Source: Candidatus Njordarchaeota archaeon
Lineage (GTDB): Archaea; Asgardarchaeota; Njordarchaeia; Njordarchaeales; Njordarchaeaceae
Direction of reading: 5' to 3'
NCBI GenBank assembly: GCA_029856615.1
Contig: JAHKLF010000018.1
Span: 1-13,412 of the forward strand
Length of the DNA stretch: 13,412 bases
This document shows, piece after piece, positions 6,708-13,412 of the stretch (within the stretch, counting starts at the first letter, position 1; each line of letters opens with the position of its first letter). The position numbers and the translations under genes were made by a program. The notes under the pieces are model-generated. The model ran no database searches. It was given only the letters and a program-made list of their open reading frames with translations, and was not told the DNA's origin.

Positions 6708-7970
6708 TTACTCACCCCTAAATATTTCATTAACAGCTTTCCAGACACTCACTAGCACAACACCTAATCCGCTTTTTTCTACGTTATAGTCGTATCCGCC
6801 GATAATTGAACCAACAAAATAAGCGTTTTTCACCAATTCCTTTCCATTCTTATCCACTAATCTTGCCGAATTATTAATCCGTACACCAATCCTAGAAAGC
6901 TTATGACCATTTCTTGAGAAAAAGTCTTGTTTCGTTAGATTTTCAATGCTGACATTTTCGACTTCAAATCCTAATAATGTTTCTTTGATATGCGCCACAC
7001 CTGATATTAGATCTGTGTATAATTCTAAACCCCCTCCAAGCAGATCGCCGGTCGCTATAATGTAGTTATGTGCCTTATATTCGAGGATCCTATTATGTGA
7101 TAATACTCTCAGACGCGTAATTCTTCTTCCCTCAAGATCTACTTTTATATCATCCGCATGTATTAAGCTAACTCCATATTTCTCCGCTAAATTGACTAAG
7201 AAGGAGTTTAATCTTATCCCGGCTCTATATGCAGGAGTGGAGGGTAATTCGGCAATGTGAATATTTAACTCTTTTTCAATTTTCTTGACCGTTTCGATGC
7301 TATCAAATATTGCGGGGAAAAGAATTATGTCTGTTCTTTTATGTTTCAATATGCTCTTTATTTCGGACACAATGGTTTCCAACGAGATTTTAGGAAATGT
7401 TGTAGAGGATTGCGTTTTTAAGTATGCATAATTTATTCTGATGTTGCAAATATCGAATACTTTAAGGGCTGTTTTGAGCATGTGAGCGATCAACCTTGGA
7501 TTAAATTCGTAGAAGTCTCTGAAACCAATAATTAACATATCTGTATCTTCTCTCAGAATAGCGTTTTTCATACTCACCTGAACATAAGCTGTAGGCTTTA
7601 TTGTACCAAAAATTGTTGGAATCAGAACGTTTTTAGTATAATTTCCATAGAGAAACTTATCAAATAGTTCGCCTAAATTGACTGTAGCTTCTTTTAATAT
7701 CGAATCAAGTTGATGCAAATCGCCTTCTGATAATATTTTATAGGGGTGTTCAGACGGCAGATCATTGTATCCCTCGGTGAATGAGCTAAGCCAATCACTA
7801 CGCTTATAGCTATAGCCGAGTATATCAAAACAACCAGAGGACATAGCAGTGGCTCCTAAACCTTTAAATAGGCATAATACTTTTTGCCCTTTTCTTGCTA
7901 AATATATGCTAGATAAAAGCCCAGCGGCTCCTATTCCAATAATGATGGTATCCACGATAGTCTCACTCAT
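6708..7970 (-). CDS. glpB: Anaerobic glycerol-3-phosphate dehydrogenase subunit B
   Basis: A 420-residue flavoprotein subunit, close to the usual 415-420 for GlpB. The N-terminal dinucleotide-binding motif is IIIGIGAAGLLSSIYLARKG (9-28), followed by LGATAMSSGCFDILGY, AYVQVSMKNA, ELPSTPAYRAGIRL and the C-terminal FVGSIIGGYDYNVEKSGLGV, all in GlpB order. GlpB holds flavin and bridges the GlpA dehydrogenase subunit to the iron-sulfur subunit GlpC. The ATG overlaps the end of glpA by eight bases (ATGAGTGA, 7963-7970), with GGTGGG just before it, and glpC starts two bases after the stop, so the three subunits are tightly coupled. No signal peptide is seen, so the subunit is cytoplasmic or on the inner face. 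Confidence 0.93.
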   Translation of the reverse strand: MSETIVDTIIIGIGAAGLLSSIYLARKGQKVLCLFKGLGATAMSSGCFDILGYSYKRSDWLSSFTEGYNDLPSEHPYKILSEGDLHQLDSILKEATVNLGELFDKFLYGNYTKNVLIPTIFGTIKPTAYVQVSMKNAILREDTDMLIIGFRDFYEFNPRLIAHMLKTALKVFDICNIRINYAYLKTQSSTTFPKISLETIVSEIKSILKHKRTDIILFPAIFDSIETVKKIEKELNIHIAELPSTPAYRAGIRLNSFLVNLAEKYGVSLIHADDIKVDLEGRRITRLRVLSHNRILEYKAHNYIIATGDLLGGGLELYTDLISGVAHIKETLLGFEVENVSIENLTKQDFFSRNGHKLSRIGVRINNSARLVDKNGKELVKNAYFVGSIIGGYDYNVEKSGLGVVLVSVWKAVNEIFRGE

Positions 7971-9567
7971 CGTTGCCCACCAAAATCTTGTTAAAGTTGC
8001 CTAGATTATTAAAAAGAGCCAGTTGAAGAGCTGCTTGATTTGCTTGATGCGAATTTAAAATATATCTCATGCCAGCCCATCGTCTTCTTAAATGAGATTT
8101 TAGATCTCTTATGAAGTAATAATGATAATTCTCAATTGTATCGTATAACGTTGAGGATATTTTATACGTGCAATTTTGGCCTTGACAAGGACCCATTGTT
8201 GCTCTAGTACGTCTCATAATATCTCCGATAGTTCTAGCAAAAGTTCTTTGGATGGCAAATTTTATTTCTGGGTATGTGACTAGCTCGCAGTAGCACACTA
8301 ATTTGTTTTTCCAAGTGGATACGCTCAGAAAAGTTGAAGCAAGAGCACCCCATCTCATTAATATTTTAGCAATAGGTAATTTAGTGAAATTCCACTTGCG
8401 TATTAATCTTTCCAAATCTCTTTTATCGTAATATCCAGGTAAAGGTTCTTTGTGAGTTCTACAAGGGGCTCTTATACCAAGTTTCTTTGAAACGACATCA
8501 GAAACTTTCTCTGCCATTAATCTATATGTCGTTAACTTGCCGCCAGCGACAGAAATTAAACCTCGGAGAGTTTCTTCATGGTCAAAGACTTGAAACGTGC
8601 GGGGGGCTTCTCGCCCGCCTCTGCGTCCAATTAAAGGCCTAGGACCAGCGTATGCTCTTAAAATTCTAAGATTTGACATATCTGAGAATAACTTTTTTCC
8701 TTCTAAGAAAAGAGTCCGAATTTCCGCAATGCTTGGACTATTATCGTCGGGATCTGAAACATTCACGGATGTTGTACCCAAAAGATTTGTTTCGTAACTC
8801 GGAACAATAATATCCCCATCACTCGGCATTCTTAATCGATTTATAACTCTATTAAATATACGACCGGAGATAACCAAAATAGTTCCTCTATTTGGAAGAA
8901 TTTCTATATTGATATTCACCATGCTCAAAATTTTTCTATTCCATGCGCCAGCTGCTACGACTATTATGTCCGCGTAGAACTCCTTTAACTTATTCTTTAA
9001 ATTATCTTTGACACGAACGCCCATTACATCTTTTTTATTTGTGATGAATACTATTGCTTCATGGTATGTCATAATTTTAGCGCCAGCGTCCAAAGCATCA
9101 ATAGCATTTAATAGAGTTAGTTTAAAAGGATCAATATGAGCATCATTTACTAGAAAGGCTCTTTGGACGTTCTTGTTTAAATTAGGCTCCATTTTAATGG
9201 CTTCCTTTACACTTAATTCATCGCATTTTACTCCCGTTTCTTTACATCCTTTAATAAATTTTTCAGCGTAATCTGGCGGATCTACATCTAGTCCAATAAA
9301 TAGTCCTCCAACATTATCAATAATATGACTTGCTATCTTCCTTAACACGAGGTTTTCTTGCGCGCATTCACGAGCCGAAACGGGGTCTTTGACGACGTAT
9401 CTGCCACCGCTATGCAATAAAGCATGCGATCTGCCCGTCGCACCAGTGGCTAAATCGTATCTCTCTAATAAGGCTACTTCTAGCCCCCTCATTGAGAGAT
9501 CTCGCGCAATACCTACACCTACTATTCCTCCTCCTATGATGATGACGTCATACTTTTTCTTATTCAA
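7963..9567 (-). CDS. glpA: Anaerobic glycerol-3-phosphate dehydrogenase subunit A
   Basis: Catalytic FAD subunit oxidising sn-glycerol-3-phosphate to dihydroxyacetone phosphate. It has 534 residues, close to the 542 of the E. coli protein. The FAD motif IIIGGGIVGVGIARDLSMRG spans 9-28. The GlpA/GlpD signatures TGRSHALLHSGGRY (45-57) and RAYAGPRPL with GGKLTTYRLMAEK (304-354) follow. The C-terminal BFD-like [2Fe-2S] domain has Cys425-x-Cys427 and Cys461-x4-Cys466 in GPCQGQNC; this domain separates GlpA from the aerobic GlpD. The start is a TTG at 9567: GAGGT at 9576-9580 lies eight bases before it, and the two ATGs between them are in other frames. First gene of the operon glpA-glpB-glpC-membrane protein, divergent from the 9718 gene. 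In an archaeon this enzyme handles the catabolic sn-3 isomer, opposite to the sn-1 phosphate used for its lipids. Confidence 0.96.
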   Translation of the reverse strand: MNKKKYDVIIIGGGIVGVGIARDLSMRGLEVALLERYDLATGATGRSHALLHSGGRYVVKDPVSARECAQENLVLRKIASHIIDNVGGLFIGLDVDPPDYAEKFIKGCKETGVKCDELSVKEAIKMEPNLNKNVQRAFLVNDAHIDPFKLTLLNAIDALDAGAKIMTYHEAIVFITNKKDVMGVRVKDNLKNKLKEFYADIIVVAAGAWNRKILSMVNINIEILPNRGTILVISGRIFNRVINRLRMPSDGDIIVPSYETNLLGTTSVNVSDPDDNSPSIAEIRTLFLEGKKLFSDMSNLRILRAYAGPRPLIGRRGGREAPRTFQVFDHEETLRGLISVAGGKLTTYRLMAEKVSDVVSKKLGIRAPCRTHKEPLPGYYDKRDLERLIRKWNFTKLPIAKILMRWGALASTFLSVSTWKNKLVCYCELVTYPEIKFAIQRTFARTIGDIMRRTRATMGPCQGQNCTYKISSTLYDTIENYHYYFIRDLKSHLRRRWAGMRYILNSHQANQAALQLALFNNLGNFNKILVGNDE

Positions 9568-9611
9568 ATCATCATACCTCGGATTATATGTTTATTTCAA
9601 GCATTGTGGGA

Positions 9612-9620
9612 CTAAAAATA
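9612..9620 (-). promoter_or_regulatory. Candidate TATA element of the glpABC operon
   Basis: The minus strand reads TATTTTTAG. The predicted transcript start is near 9590, leaving a leader of about 23 bases that contains the GAGGT ribosome site at 9576-9580. The region 9568-9717 is shared with the divergent 9718 gene, so one control site could act on both. Confidence 0.4.
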
Positions 9621-9717
9621 CTAATTAAAGAGAGCACAGAGTATTGATAGATAAATGCGTTAGCTAATTATTTCTCAAAATTCACAAAGTTGTGGTGAGT
9701 AAGCAATAGGTGCTATT

Positions 9718-10596
9718 ATGAAGATTGTTAGATATGAGTATGAAACTAAAGTATCGTATGGCATTGTTCTTAATAACAGAATACTAGATCGAAAAGAATT
9801 GTCAAACATAATAAGAGACGATCTGCCCGAAACAGTAGAGGAACTAATTGAAAACAATTTGGTTGATCTTCTTATTGAGAAAATTAGTGCACTAAAAGAA
9901 AGAAAATGGGAAGGAATTCCATTGAGCAGAGTCAAACTTTTAGCTCCTATCGAGAAACCACCAAAGATAATTTGTCTAGGTCGTAATTATATTGAACATG
10001 CAAAAGAGGAAGGGAGGGAGGCTCCGCGTGAGCCAGTAATTTTCATGAAACCAAGAACAGCGATAGCTGGACCATACGAAGAAATAGAGATACCATATGA
10101 TTATGCAAAGCTCATCGATTATGAAGGAGAATTAGCATTCATCATAGGTAAAAAAGGTAAAAGAATAAGCCGAGAAAGAGCATATGATTACGTGCTAGGA
10201 TACATTGTTTTTAATGATGTTTCTGCACGAGATCTCCAATATAGAGATGGTCAGTGGACACGTGGGAAAAGTTTAGATAAATTTGCTCCCATCGGACCAT
10301 GGATTGTAACTAAAGATGAAATACCAAATCCCCATGGATTAAGAATAGTTACAAAGGTAAATAATGAAATAAGACAAAACTCAACTACAGCTAAAATGGT
10401 TTTCAAGATACCAGATATTCTCTACATTTTGAGTAAAGGAATAACCTTTGAACCCGGTGATATAATTGCCACTGGAACACCAGCTGGTGTTGGGTATTTC
10501 TGGAAACCCGAACCTAAGTTAATTAAACATGGAGATGTGGTGGAAATCACTATAGAGAAGATAGGCACCATAAGGAACAGATTTGTATTCGTATAA
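9718..10596 (+). CDS. Fumarylacetoacetate hydrolase (FAH) family enzyme
   Basis: A 292-residue metal-dependent enzyme of the FAH superfamily, which cleaves or dehydrates 2-oxo acids (acylpyruvases, HpcE-type hydrolases or isomerases, oxaloacetate decarboxylases, and 2-keto-3-deoxy sugar acid dehydratases in archaea). Residues 1-75 form a variable N-terminal domain. The catalytic fold follows, with KIICLGRNYIEHAKE (83-97, His94), metal ligands in DYEGELAFIIG (E136, E138) and FNDVSARDLQ (D167), RGKSLDKFAPIGPW (Lys184 region) and the family hallmark IATGTPAGVG near 252-261. All usual ligands are present, so it should be active. The substrate cannot be told from sequence. ATG 9718 follows AGGTG at 9708-9712 with a five-base gap; a second GGTGAG at 9694-9699 gives no better start. 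It is a single-gene unit, divergent from glpA and followed by an inverted repeat at 10614-10646. Confidence 0.9.
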   Translation: MKIVRYEYETKVSYGIVLNNRILDRKELSNIIRDDLPETVEELIENNLVDLLIEKISALKERKWEGIPLSRVKLLAPIEKPPKIICLGRNYIEHAKEEGREAPREPVIFMKPRTAIAGPYEEIEIPYDYAKLIDYEGELAFIIGKKGKRISRERAYDYVLGYIVFNDVSARDLQYRDGQWTRGKSLDKFAPIGPWIVTKDEIPNPHGLRIVTKVNNEIRQNSTTAKMVFKIPDILYILSKGITFEPGDIIATGTPAGVGYFWKPEPKLIKHGDVVEITIEKIGTIRNRFVFV

Positions 10597-10613
10597 GGTG
10601 ACATAAGATAGAA

Positions 10614-10646
10614 TCTAATAATATGTCTTACATGTAAATTATTAGA
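10614..10646. repeat. Nine-base perfect inverted repeat after the FAH gene
   Basis: TCTAATAAT (10614-10622) and ATTATTAGA (10638-10646) are exact reverse complements around a 15-base spacer that itself contains the palindrome TTACATGTAA. It begins 17 bases after the FAH stop and is followed by CTGTTTTAC. The stem has few G/C pairs, so as an RNA hairpin it would be weak in a thermophile. It may be a transcript end, a protein-binding site, or chance in AT-rich DNA. Confidence 0.5.
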
Positions 10647-10735
10647 CTGTTTTACTCAAAGCAATATTCATAATATTTCAACGTACACAATAGCTTTTCA
10701 TGTGCAAAAATGTCCATGCAAAAAAGTAGGCAAAT

Positions 10736-10825
10736 TCATCGTTTCAGATAGTATGTATCTTCGCTAAGTATTGACAAAATAAGACTAGATATTAGACGCG
10801 GAAAGGAGAGCATAAGTCTCATCAT
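10736..10825 (-). CDS. Possible 29-residue hydrophobic small protein, stop-start coupled (doubtful)
   Basis: An ATG at 10825-10823 overlaps the stop TGA of the upstream membrane-sensor gene as ATGA, and a second ATG follows at once. The frame encodes MMRLMLSFPRLISSLILSIL and then a short polar end, stopping with TGA at 10738-10736. The stop-start overlap is typical of translational coupling, and the product could span a membrane once. There is no ribosome binding site, and A/T-rich sequence readily makes short hydrophobic frames, so this could be chance. Confidence 0.2.
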   Translation of the reverse strand: MMRLMLSFPRLISSLILSILSEDTYYLKR

Positions 10826-11898
10826 ATTATCGGGGAGAAGATTTCCTTTATATCCCTGATAATCTCGTTGTACAGATCCTTACGCATGATGAGTATGGTT
10901 TGATCAAGAGGCTCTATTCTTTTTTCTACATGTTTCACAGCTCTAGCTAAGATCTCTTCTAATATTCTAGTAGGGCGTTCAACGAGTATATAACCCGCAA
11001 TTCTTTTACCTAGCGATACAATAATGCTAAAGTTCTCAAATTTGATTGTTTTTAATTCAACTTTTTTCCCTATGATTTCCTTAGTGAGCGATGAAATAGC
11101 CGCTATAGCACTGCCGATTAATGTTGGGTCAATTGAATCGTGCGAGCGGTTAAATTTAATGTGCATTATCGTGATGCCATCGGGAGTCACAAATAATGCG
11201 CTATGTGGGTGCGCTAATGTTGTTTCTAAAAGCATAGGATTACGAGCTGGAAGTAGTGTTATGGGGATTACTCCTAATGTAACGAATAGTAATCCAAAAT
11301 CATAACATAGGCGCATTAAATCTCTAATGTTTAGAATCAAATAAATATCTCCTAATGCAATAAGTATTAAACCTACAATTAGTGCTATCAAACCGGCCAG
11401 ATATGCCCCAAGGTATTTCTTAGAATTCGTATATGGAATGTTTCTAAATATATCAGCAAAATAGGAGATGGCTAGAACGCTAAATAAGATTAATCCGGTG
11501 ATCTCTAGAATACTATTAATGAATATTGCGAAAGGAAACTTCCCGTACAATTCTCCTAAGATTATCATTCCTCCTATGAAGGCGAATATTAGGAGTAATC
11601 TACTCATCTCTTCATGCGTTATATAGTCTATTTCCACAAGCCATGTGAGGAACCCTAGTATTAAAAATAGAACGAACGTGAAATCTAAGTAATCTAAGTT
11701 TAAGCCCCATATGATAACATTATCATTGATAAAGTTTTCCGCTAATATTGATATAGTGGCCATTAAGAAGAAAAGGGAGATTAAAGCATTATATAAAGCT
11801 GTTAGAGGTCTTGTCTTAAGGAATCCTTTAATACTGAGCGAAAAACTAATTGAAAAGCATATTAGAATAGCAAGATAAGGAATATAGATAATCTGCAT
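10822..11898 (-). CDS. Seven-helix membrane protein with C-terminal Roadblock/LC7-like domain
   Basis: A 358-residue protein in two parts. Residues 3-218 hold about seven hydrophobic segments (near 3-27, 32-57, 72-90, 99-118, 123-151, 162-188 and 197-218) with short loops, like a 7TM sensor-type membrane module. Residues 230-328 are soluble with predicted order beta-beta-helix-beta-beta-beta-helix: HSALFVTPDGITIMHIKF, a helix at 257-277 (DPTLIGSAIAAISSLTKEII), three strands at 280-307, and a helix at 310-328. This is the layout of Roadblock/LC7 (longin-like) domains, which in prokaryotes often work with small Ras-like GTPases. I infer the domain by pattern only. The ATG at 11898 has no ribosome binding site, and a TATA-like element 30-38 bases before it predicts a nearly leaderless mRNA. 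No GTPase gene is in the window. Divergent from the NifX-like gene at 12012. The exact function is unknown. Confidence 0.75.
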   Translation of the reverse strand: MQIIYIPYLAILICFSISFSLSIKGFLKTRPLTALYNALISLFFLMATISILAENFINDNVIIWGLNLDYLDFTFVLFLILGFLTWLVEIDYITHEEMSRLLLIFAFIGGMIILGELYGKFPFAIFINSILEITGLILFSVLAISYFADIFRNIPYTNSKKYLGAYLAGLIALIVGLILIALGDIYLILNIRDLMRLCYDFGLLFVTLGVIPITLLPARNPMLLETTLAHPHSALFVTPDGITIMHIKFNRSHDSIDPTLIGSAIAAISSLTKEIIGKKVELKTIKFENFSIIVSLGKRIAGYILVERPTRILEEILARAVKHVEKRIEPLDQTILIMRKDLYNEIIRDIKEIFSPII

Positions 11899-11927
11899 CA
11901 GAGCAAACCGATCTAAATTTATATTAC

Positions 11928-11936
11928 TTAAAAATA
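11928..11936 (-). promoter_or_regulatory. Candidate TATA element giving a leaderless transcript
   Basis: The minus strand reads ATTTTTAAG, centred about 34 bases before the ATG at 11898, so transcription would begin within about eight bases of the start codon. This fits the absence of any ribosome binding site before that ATG. Confidence 0.4.
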
Positions 11937-11942
11937 CATTAC

Positions 11943-11952
11943 CTTAAAAAAT
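11943..11952 (+). promoter_or_regulatory. Candidate TATA element for the NifX-like gene
   Basis: CTTAAAAAAT predicts a transcript start near 11974 and a leader of about 38 bases that carries AGGGG at 11999-12003, eight bases before the ATG. It lies only seven bases from the divergent TATA element at 11928-11936, so the two promoters are packed back to back. Confidence 0.38.
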
Positions 11953-12011
11953 ATATTTCCCTATATCTATCAGAGTAATGTCTTTATGGAAAATAATCAG
12001 GGGTTGTAAGA

Positions 12012-12383
12012 ATGATTAAGATAGCTCTGCCAGCAGATGGAGCTGATCTAACATCCAATATTTTTGAGCATTTTGGTAGAGCACCGTATTTTCTCATAAT
12101 TACCATCGAGAATAATGAGATAAAAAATGTCGAAGCAATTCCAAATCCAAGCATAAACTCTCATATGCCAGGGGAGATCCCAAGACTATTAATTTCAAAG
12201 GGAGTTTCTGTTTTAATCGTAAGAGGTATTGGTAGAAGGGCTCGATATTATCTACAGCAGTCAAATATCGAGATTATAACGGGAGCTGAAGGAAAAATTA
12301 TAGATATAGTTAAAGCCTATGTTAGAGGCGAACTTAAGAGTATTCCATATGAACCGGAGAAGAAGTGGCATGAAATTGTTTAG
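12012..12383 (+). CDS. NifX/NifB-C-terminal family protein (dinitrogenase iron-molybdenum cofactor domain, MTH1175-like)
   Basis: A 123-residue single-domain protein. It opens with IALPADGADLTSNIFEHFGR, the usual start of this RNase H-like fold, with HFGRAPYF at 20-27. It then has NPSINSHMPGEIPRLLISKG and VSVLIVRGIGRRARYYLQQS, with the family's G-x-G/IG-x-R/K-A turn and the closing NIEIITGAEGKI (84-95). In nitrogen fixers these domains carry the FeMo-cofactor or its iron-sulfur precursor. The many stand-alone archaeal copies occur without nif genes and are thought to bind metal clusters or take part in iron-sulfur or molybdenum handling. No nif gene is in the window, so nitrogen fixation should not be inferred. 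ATG 12012 follows AGGGG at 11999-12003. It is a single-gene unit, divergent from the Roadblock-like gene. Confidence 0.88.
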   Translation: MIKIALPADGADLTSNIFEHFGRAPYFLIITIENNEIKNVEAIPNPSINSHMPGEIPRLLISKGVSVLIVRGIGRRARYYLQQSNIEIITGAEGKIIDIVKAYVRGELKSIPYEPEKKWHEIV

Positions 12384-12682
12384 TGCTCAATTAAAGAAAA
12401 TTATTGAGGATATTAGTATGAGAGACATTACTATCAAATTTCTTTAATCGGGATTCTTCATTTGACCTTCATGAGAACCGCTTCCTTGTGATCCCTCAGG
12501 TCATTATCTCCATATATTATCTCTACCATATTACAACGTCTATTTGGAGATTTTCGTCGATTATTATACTGATTTTACTAAATATTTTTAGTGAAAAGAG
12601 ATTATCTGGGATAAGATTATAAGTAGCAACATTAATACTGTAGGTGAATCTCAGTTTTTAGGTATCATGAAAGAAGTAGAAT
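12384..12682. other. 299-base region without a confident gene
   Basis: Just after the NifX-like stop there is a small inverted repeat, CTCAAT (12386-12391) with ATTGAG (12403-12408), which could end the transcript. The only protein-like reading is a 23-residue frame on the minus strand at 12458-12529. No tRNA, box C/D pair or long repeat was recognised. The A/T-rich stretch at 12560-12600 could hold a promoter pointing leftward. Confidence 0.4.
12458..12529 (-). CDS. Possible 23-residue small protein (doubtful)
   Basis: The minus strand from ATG 12529 reads MVEIIYGDNDLRDHKEAVLM, then KVK and TGA. The composition, with balanced acidic and basic residues and an amphipathic pattern, looks more like a protein than the surrounding AT-rich sequence. 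The frame stays open for another 15 codons before the ATG, back to a stop, without a usable start. There is no ribosome binding site. It could be a true small gene, the remnant of a larger one, or chance. Confidence 0.2.
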   Translation of the reverse strand: MVEIIYGDNDLRDHKEAVLMKVK

Positions 12683-13412
12683 TCATAAAATTATGGCACT
12701 TCTTCTTAATTTTAGGGTCTTACCATTTACCAAGGTTATTATCTCGGTTTTATCATGAAGTAATGAAGTTCTGATTTTTGGTAACAAAATTTCTTCTATC
12801 TGGAATATTCCCGCAGGATTACTCATATTAACGGTAATGCGTAAAGGTTTTCTTTCGCCTTCCGTTAAATCAACTTCAGTAATACTCAGAGCGGATACGG
12901 AGTGGATATCTATTTTGCCGATACTGTAGGGTTTCCTACTCCTCCCAGCTGCTATATCACATCCATCAGCAACTTTAACGGCAGAAGCTTCGATGGTGAA
13001 AGCTTGCACATTTTCATCGTGACTGAATATTGCATTAGCTATATGCGCGAATAAAAGCCATTTTTTGTCTAAAGGTTCATCGTTGTAGAACTCATCGATG
13101 TATCTCCATACAATAGGTTCCGAAAGCCATGTACTATGGGACCAGTGAAGGTTTCTATGCACCATATTTCCAATATCATGAAGGAATGCTGCGAGAGCAG
13201 TCACAAAGGATGCATCGTCAAAAGAGCCAAGATTATGTTTGACTAAATTTGGGGGGAGTTTTTCGCGGATTATGACTAAGATTTTAACTGCATTCCTCAT
13301 AGTTATTACAGAATGAGCCCATCCGTGATCATTATATTTCAAATAACTAACTACGATTGTGTTCGTAGCATTCATCATCGCTTTTAGTTCTTCATCTTTA
13401 AGAAGAGTATCT
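12683..13412 (-). CDS. HD-domain metal-dependent phosphohydrolase (5' end cut by window edge)
   Basis: The frame runs from the right edge to TGA at 12685-12683. The ATG at 13378 is probably internal: the frame stays open through DTLLKDEELKA before it, and such N-terminal helices normally precede the DHGWAH motif in these archaeal HD proteins, so the true start lies outside the window. Numbering from that Met, the first metal ligand is in NDHGWAHS (His22), the HD pair is in AFLHDIGN (His67, Asp68), and later ligands are probably in HWSHSTW (His78, His81) and VKVADGCDIA (Asp in the last metal position). The ligand set appears complete. After about residue 160 a smaller beta-rich C-terminal part follows (LRITVNMSNPAGIFQIEEIL). 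The family hydrolyses phosphate esters of nucleotides or similar compounds; the substrate is unknown. Its stop is 299 bases from the convergent NifX-like gene. Confidence 0.85.
   Translation of the reverse strand, partial: DTLLKDEELKAMMNATNTIVVSYLKYNDHGWAHSVITMRNAVKILVIIREKLPPNLVKHNLGSFDDASFVTALAAFLHDIGNMVHRNLHWSHSTWLSEPIVWRYIDEFYNDEPLDKKWLLFAHIANAIFSHDENVQAFTIEASAVKVADGCDIAAGRSRKPYSIGKIDIHSVSALSITEVDLTEGERKPLRITVNMSNPAGIFQIEEILLPKIRTSLLHDKTEIITLVNGKTLKLRRSAIIL

Noticed and set aside
8597..8797. Plus-strand frame opposite glpA
   Set aside because: It is the antisense of conserved GlpA sequence and has no ribosome site or recognisable motif.
9694..9699. GGTGAG as an alternative ribosome site giving an earlier FAH start
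   Set aside because: No in-frame start codon lies just after it before 9718, and AGGTG at 9708-9712 fits the ATG at 9718 better.
10801..10808. AAAGGAGAG-like ribosome site on the plus strand
   Set aside because: No start codon follows at a usable distance on that strand, and the site is next to the end of a minus-strand gene.
10597..10821. Box C/D guide RNA or other structured RNA in the gap after the FAH gene
   Set aside because: No paired RTGATGA and CTGA boxes at the usual spacing were found on either strand, only the A/T-rich inverted repeat.
11024..11305. Plus-strand frame opposite the Roadblock-like gene
   Set aside because: Shadow of the coding strand, with no ribosome site and no motif.
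12012..12383. Evidence for nitrogen fixation
   Set aside because: NifX-type domains are common as single proteins in archaea without nitrogenase, and no nif gene is present in the window.

Overview
The window looks like a piece of an AT-rich archaeal chromosome, most likely from a hyperthermophile. The best evidence is a gene pair resembling the inositol-1-phosphate cytidylyltransferase and di-myo-inositol-phosphate phosphate synthase that make the heat-stress solute di-myo-inositol phosphate. Supporting signs are archaeal-style TATA elements about 25 bases before predicted transcript starts, GAGGT/AGGAGG-type ribosome binding sites, at least one TTG start, and a family mix typical of archaea (NifX/MTH1175-like protein, TRASH-like mini zinc protein, Roadblock-like domain). 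I infer Thermoproteota as a likely home, but nothing here fixes the lineage. I see no mobile element, CRISPR array, tRNA or rRNA.

Layout: (1) bases 1-820, the 3' part of an alpha/beta hydrolase of the monoacylglycerol-lipase type, cut by the left edge. (2) 1015-3098, the two-gene inositol-solute cassette on the plus strand. (3) 3181-3321, a 46-residue zinc-binding mini-protein. (4) 3326-9567, a glycerol catabolism region on the minus strand: glycerol kinase, and a separate operon glpA-glpB-glpC-membrane protein. A plus-strand gene of unknown function (4998-5663) sits between the two. (5) 9718-10596, a fumarylacetoacetate-hydrolase-family enzyme divergent from glpA. (6) 10822-11898 (minus), a seven-helix membrane protein with a C-terminal Roadblock/LC7-like domain, divergent from (7) 12012-12383, a NifX-like protein. 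(8) 12683 to the right edge (minus), an HD-domain phosphohydrolase whose 5' end lies outside the window.

How the genes work together: GlpK phosphorylates glycerol to sn-glycerol-3-phosphate and GlpAB oxidises it to dihydroxyacetone phosphate. The electrons would pass through the [2Fe-2S] BFD-like domain of GlpA and the two [4Fe-4S] clusters of GlpC. This GlpC is only 98 residues and lacks the CCG domains that attach bacterial GlpC to the membrane. The four-helix membrane protein encoded next in the same operon is therefore a candidate anchor or quinone-side partner. The hydrolase at the left edge could release glycerol from acylglycerols, but that link is by proximity only.

The less ordinary points are: a pseudo-nucleotidyltransferase domain fused to a CDP-alcohol phosphatidyltransferase with an altered active-site motif; a glycerol kinase whose best-supported start may be a CTG codon; a membrane-anchored Roadblock-like domain; and several very small open frames.
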